Shown piece after piece: positions 63,983 through 64,000 of a DNA stretch of 64,000 nt (its first letter is position 1; every line of letters starts with the position of its first letter). The DNA is from Clostridium aciditolerans (GTDB lineage: Bacteria > Bacillota > Clostridia > Clostridiales > Clostridiaceae): NCBI RefSeq assembly GCF_016316925.1, contig NZ_JAEEGB010000015.1, forward strand, positions 89,497 through 153,496, in the 5' to 3' direction. A model generated the notes under the pieces. It saw nothing but the letters and a program-made list of their open reading frames with translations. It was not told the origin of the DNA and made no database searches. A program made the translations under genes and the position numbers.

Positions 63983-64000
63983 TGGTGCGTCTTAAGGGAT
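63983..64000 (-). tRNA. tRNA-Arg (anticodon TCT), copy 2, cut by the window end
   Basis: Only the 3' 18 bases (acceptor, CCA) are present; they match the Arg-TCT gene at 63588 exactly. The anticodon is inferred from that match and from the same position beside tRNA-Lys(CTT). Confidence 0.7.

Overview
The window is low-GC DNA from an anaerobic, spore-forming Firmicute, most likely Clostridium sensu stricto. Supporting signs are a pyruvate:ferredoxin oxidoreductase, a reverse-type rubrerythrin, lonB next to lon, a PyrR-controlled pyr operon, a double-cubane/2-hydroxyacyl-CoA dehydratase-type module, strong AGGAGG ribosome sites and AT-rich intergenic DNA. Most genes lie on the minus strand.

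Layout. 1-6.9 kb: a truncated pyruvate:ferredoxin oxidoreductase, a cation efflux protein, a small DUF1858 protein, an ApbE flavin transferase and the cobalamin genes cobU, cobS and cobC, with a large palindromic repeat between cobS and cobC. 6.9-25.2 kb: a carbohydrate island read right to left: a sugar ABC importer, malic enzyme, an archaeal-type GAPDH homologue, an archaeal-type PGK homologue, a split transketolase, iolB, iolD, iolE, iolG and a LarA-family racemase, with a divergent AraC-type membrane sensor-regulator that is frameshifted. 25.2-34.7 kb: rubrerythrin, an amino-acid permease, a DUF2334 deacetylase, a PerR-like regulator, an orphan solute-binding lipoprotein, a WYL regulator and two duplicated small membrane proteins that were recovered by reading the sequence directly. 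34.7-46 kb: a CPBP protease and the conserved tig-clpP-clpX-lonB-lon-engB block. 46-57.1 kb: pyrimidine synthesis (pyrB, pyrI, pyrC, pyrF, pyrK, pyrD, pyrE, then carA and carB), with a PyrR attenuator at the head and an unusual tandem array of terminator-like hairpins between pyrE and carA. 57.1-62.6 kb: a double-cubane-cluster protein, two DUF3343 proteins and their ATPase activator, then threonine dehydratase and a flavodoxin/FMN-barrel fusion. 62.9-64 kb: a tRNA array of eleven complete genes and one cut by the window end.

The most interesting region is the inositol island. Its iol genes carry inositol only as far as 2-deoxy-5-keto-D-gluconate (DKG); the usual kinase IolC, aldolase IolJ and dehydrogenase IolA are not in the window. 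In their place are transketolase, GAPDH-like, PGK-like, LarA-like and malic-enzyme genes. Read from its hydroxymethyl-ketone end, DKG has the same threo arrangement as D-xylulose and D-fructose. Transketolase cleavage would therefore release D-malate semialdehyde, an analogue of D-glyceraldehyde 3-phosphate. The GAPDH homologue could oxidise it to malyl phosphate, the PGK homologue could make ATP and D-malate, LarA could racemise D- to L-malate, and malic enzyme could give pyruvate. This is inference, but every extra gene gets a role. The PGK homologue has also replaced one of the arginines that normally hold the substrate phosphate with Asp. I propose it as a kinase- and aldolase-independent inositol pathway.
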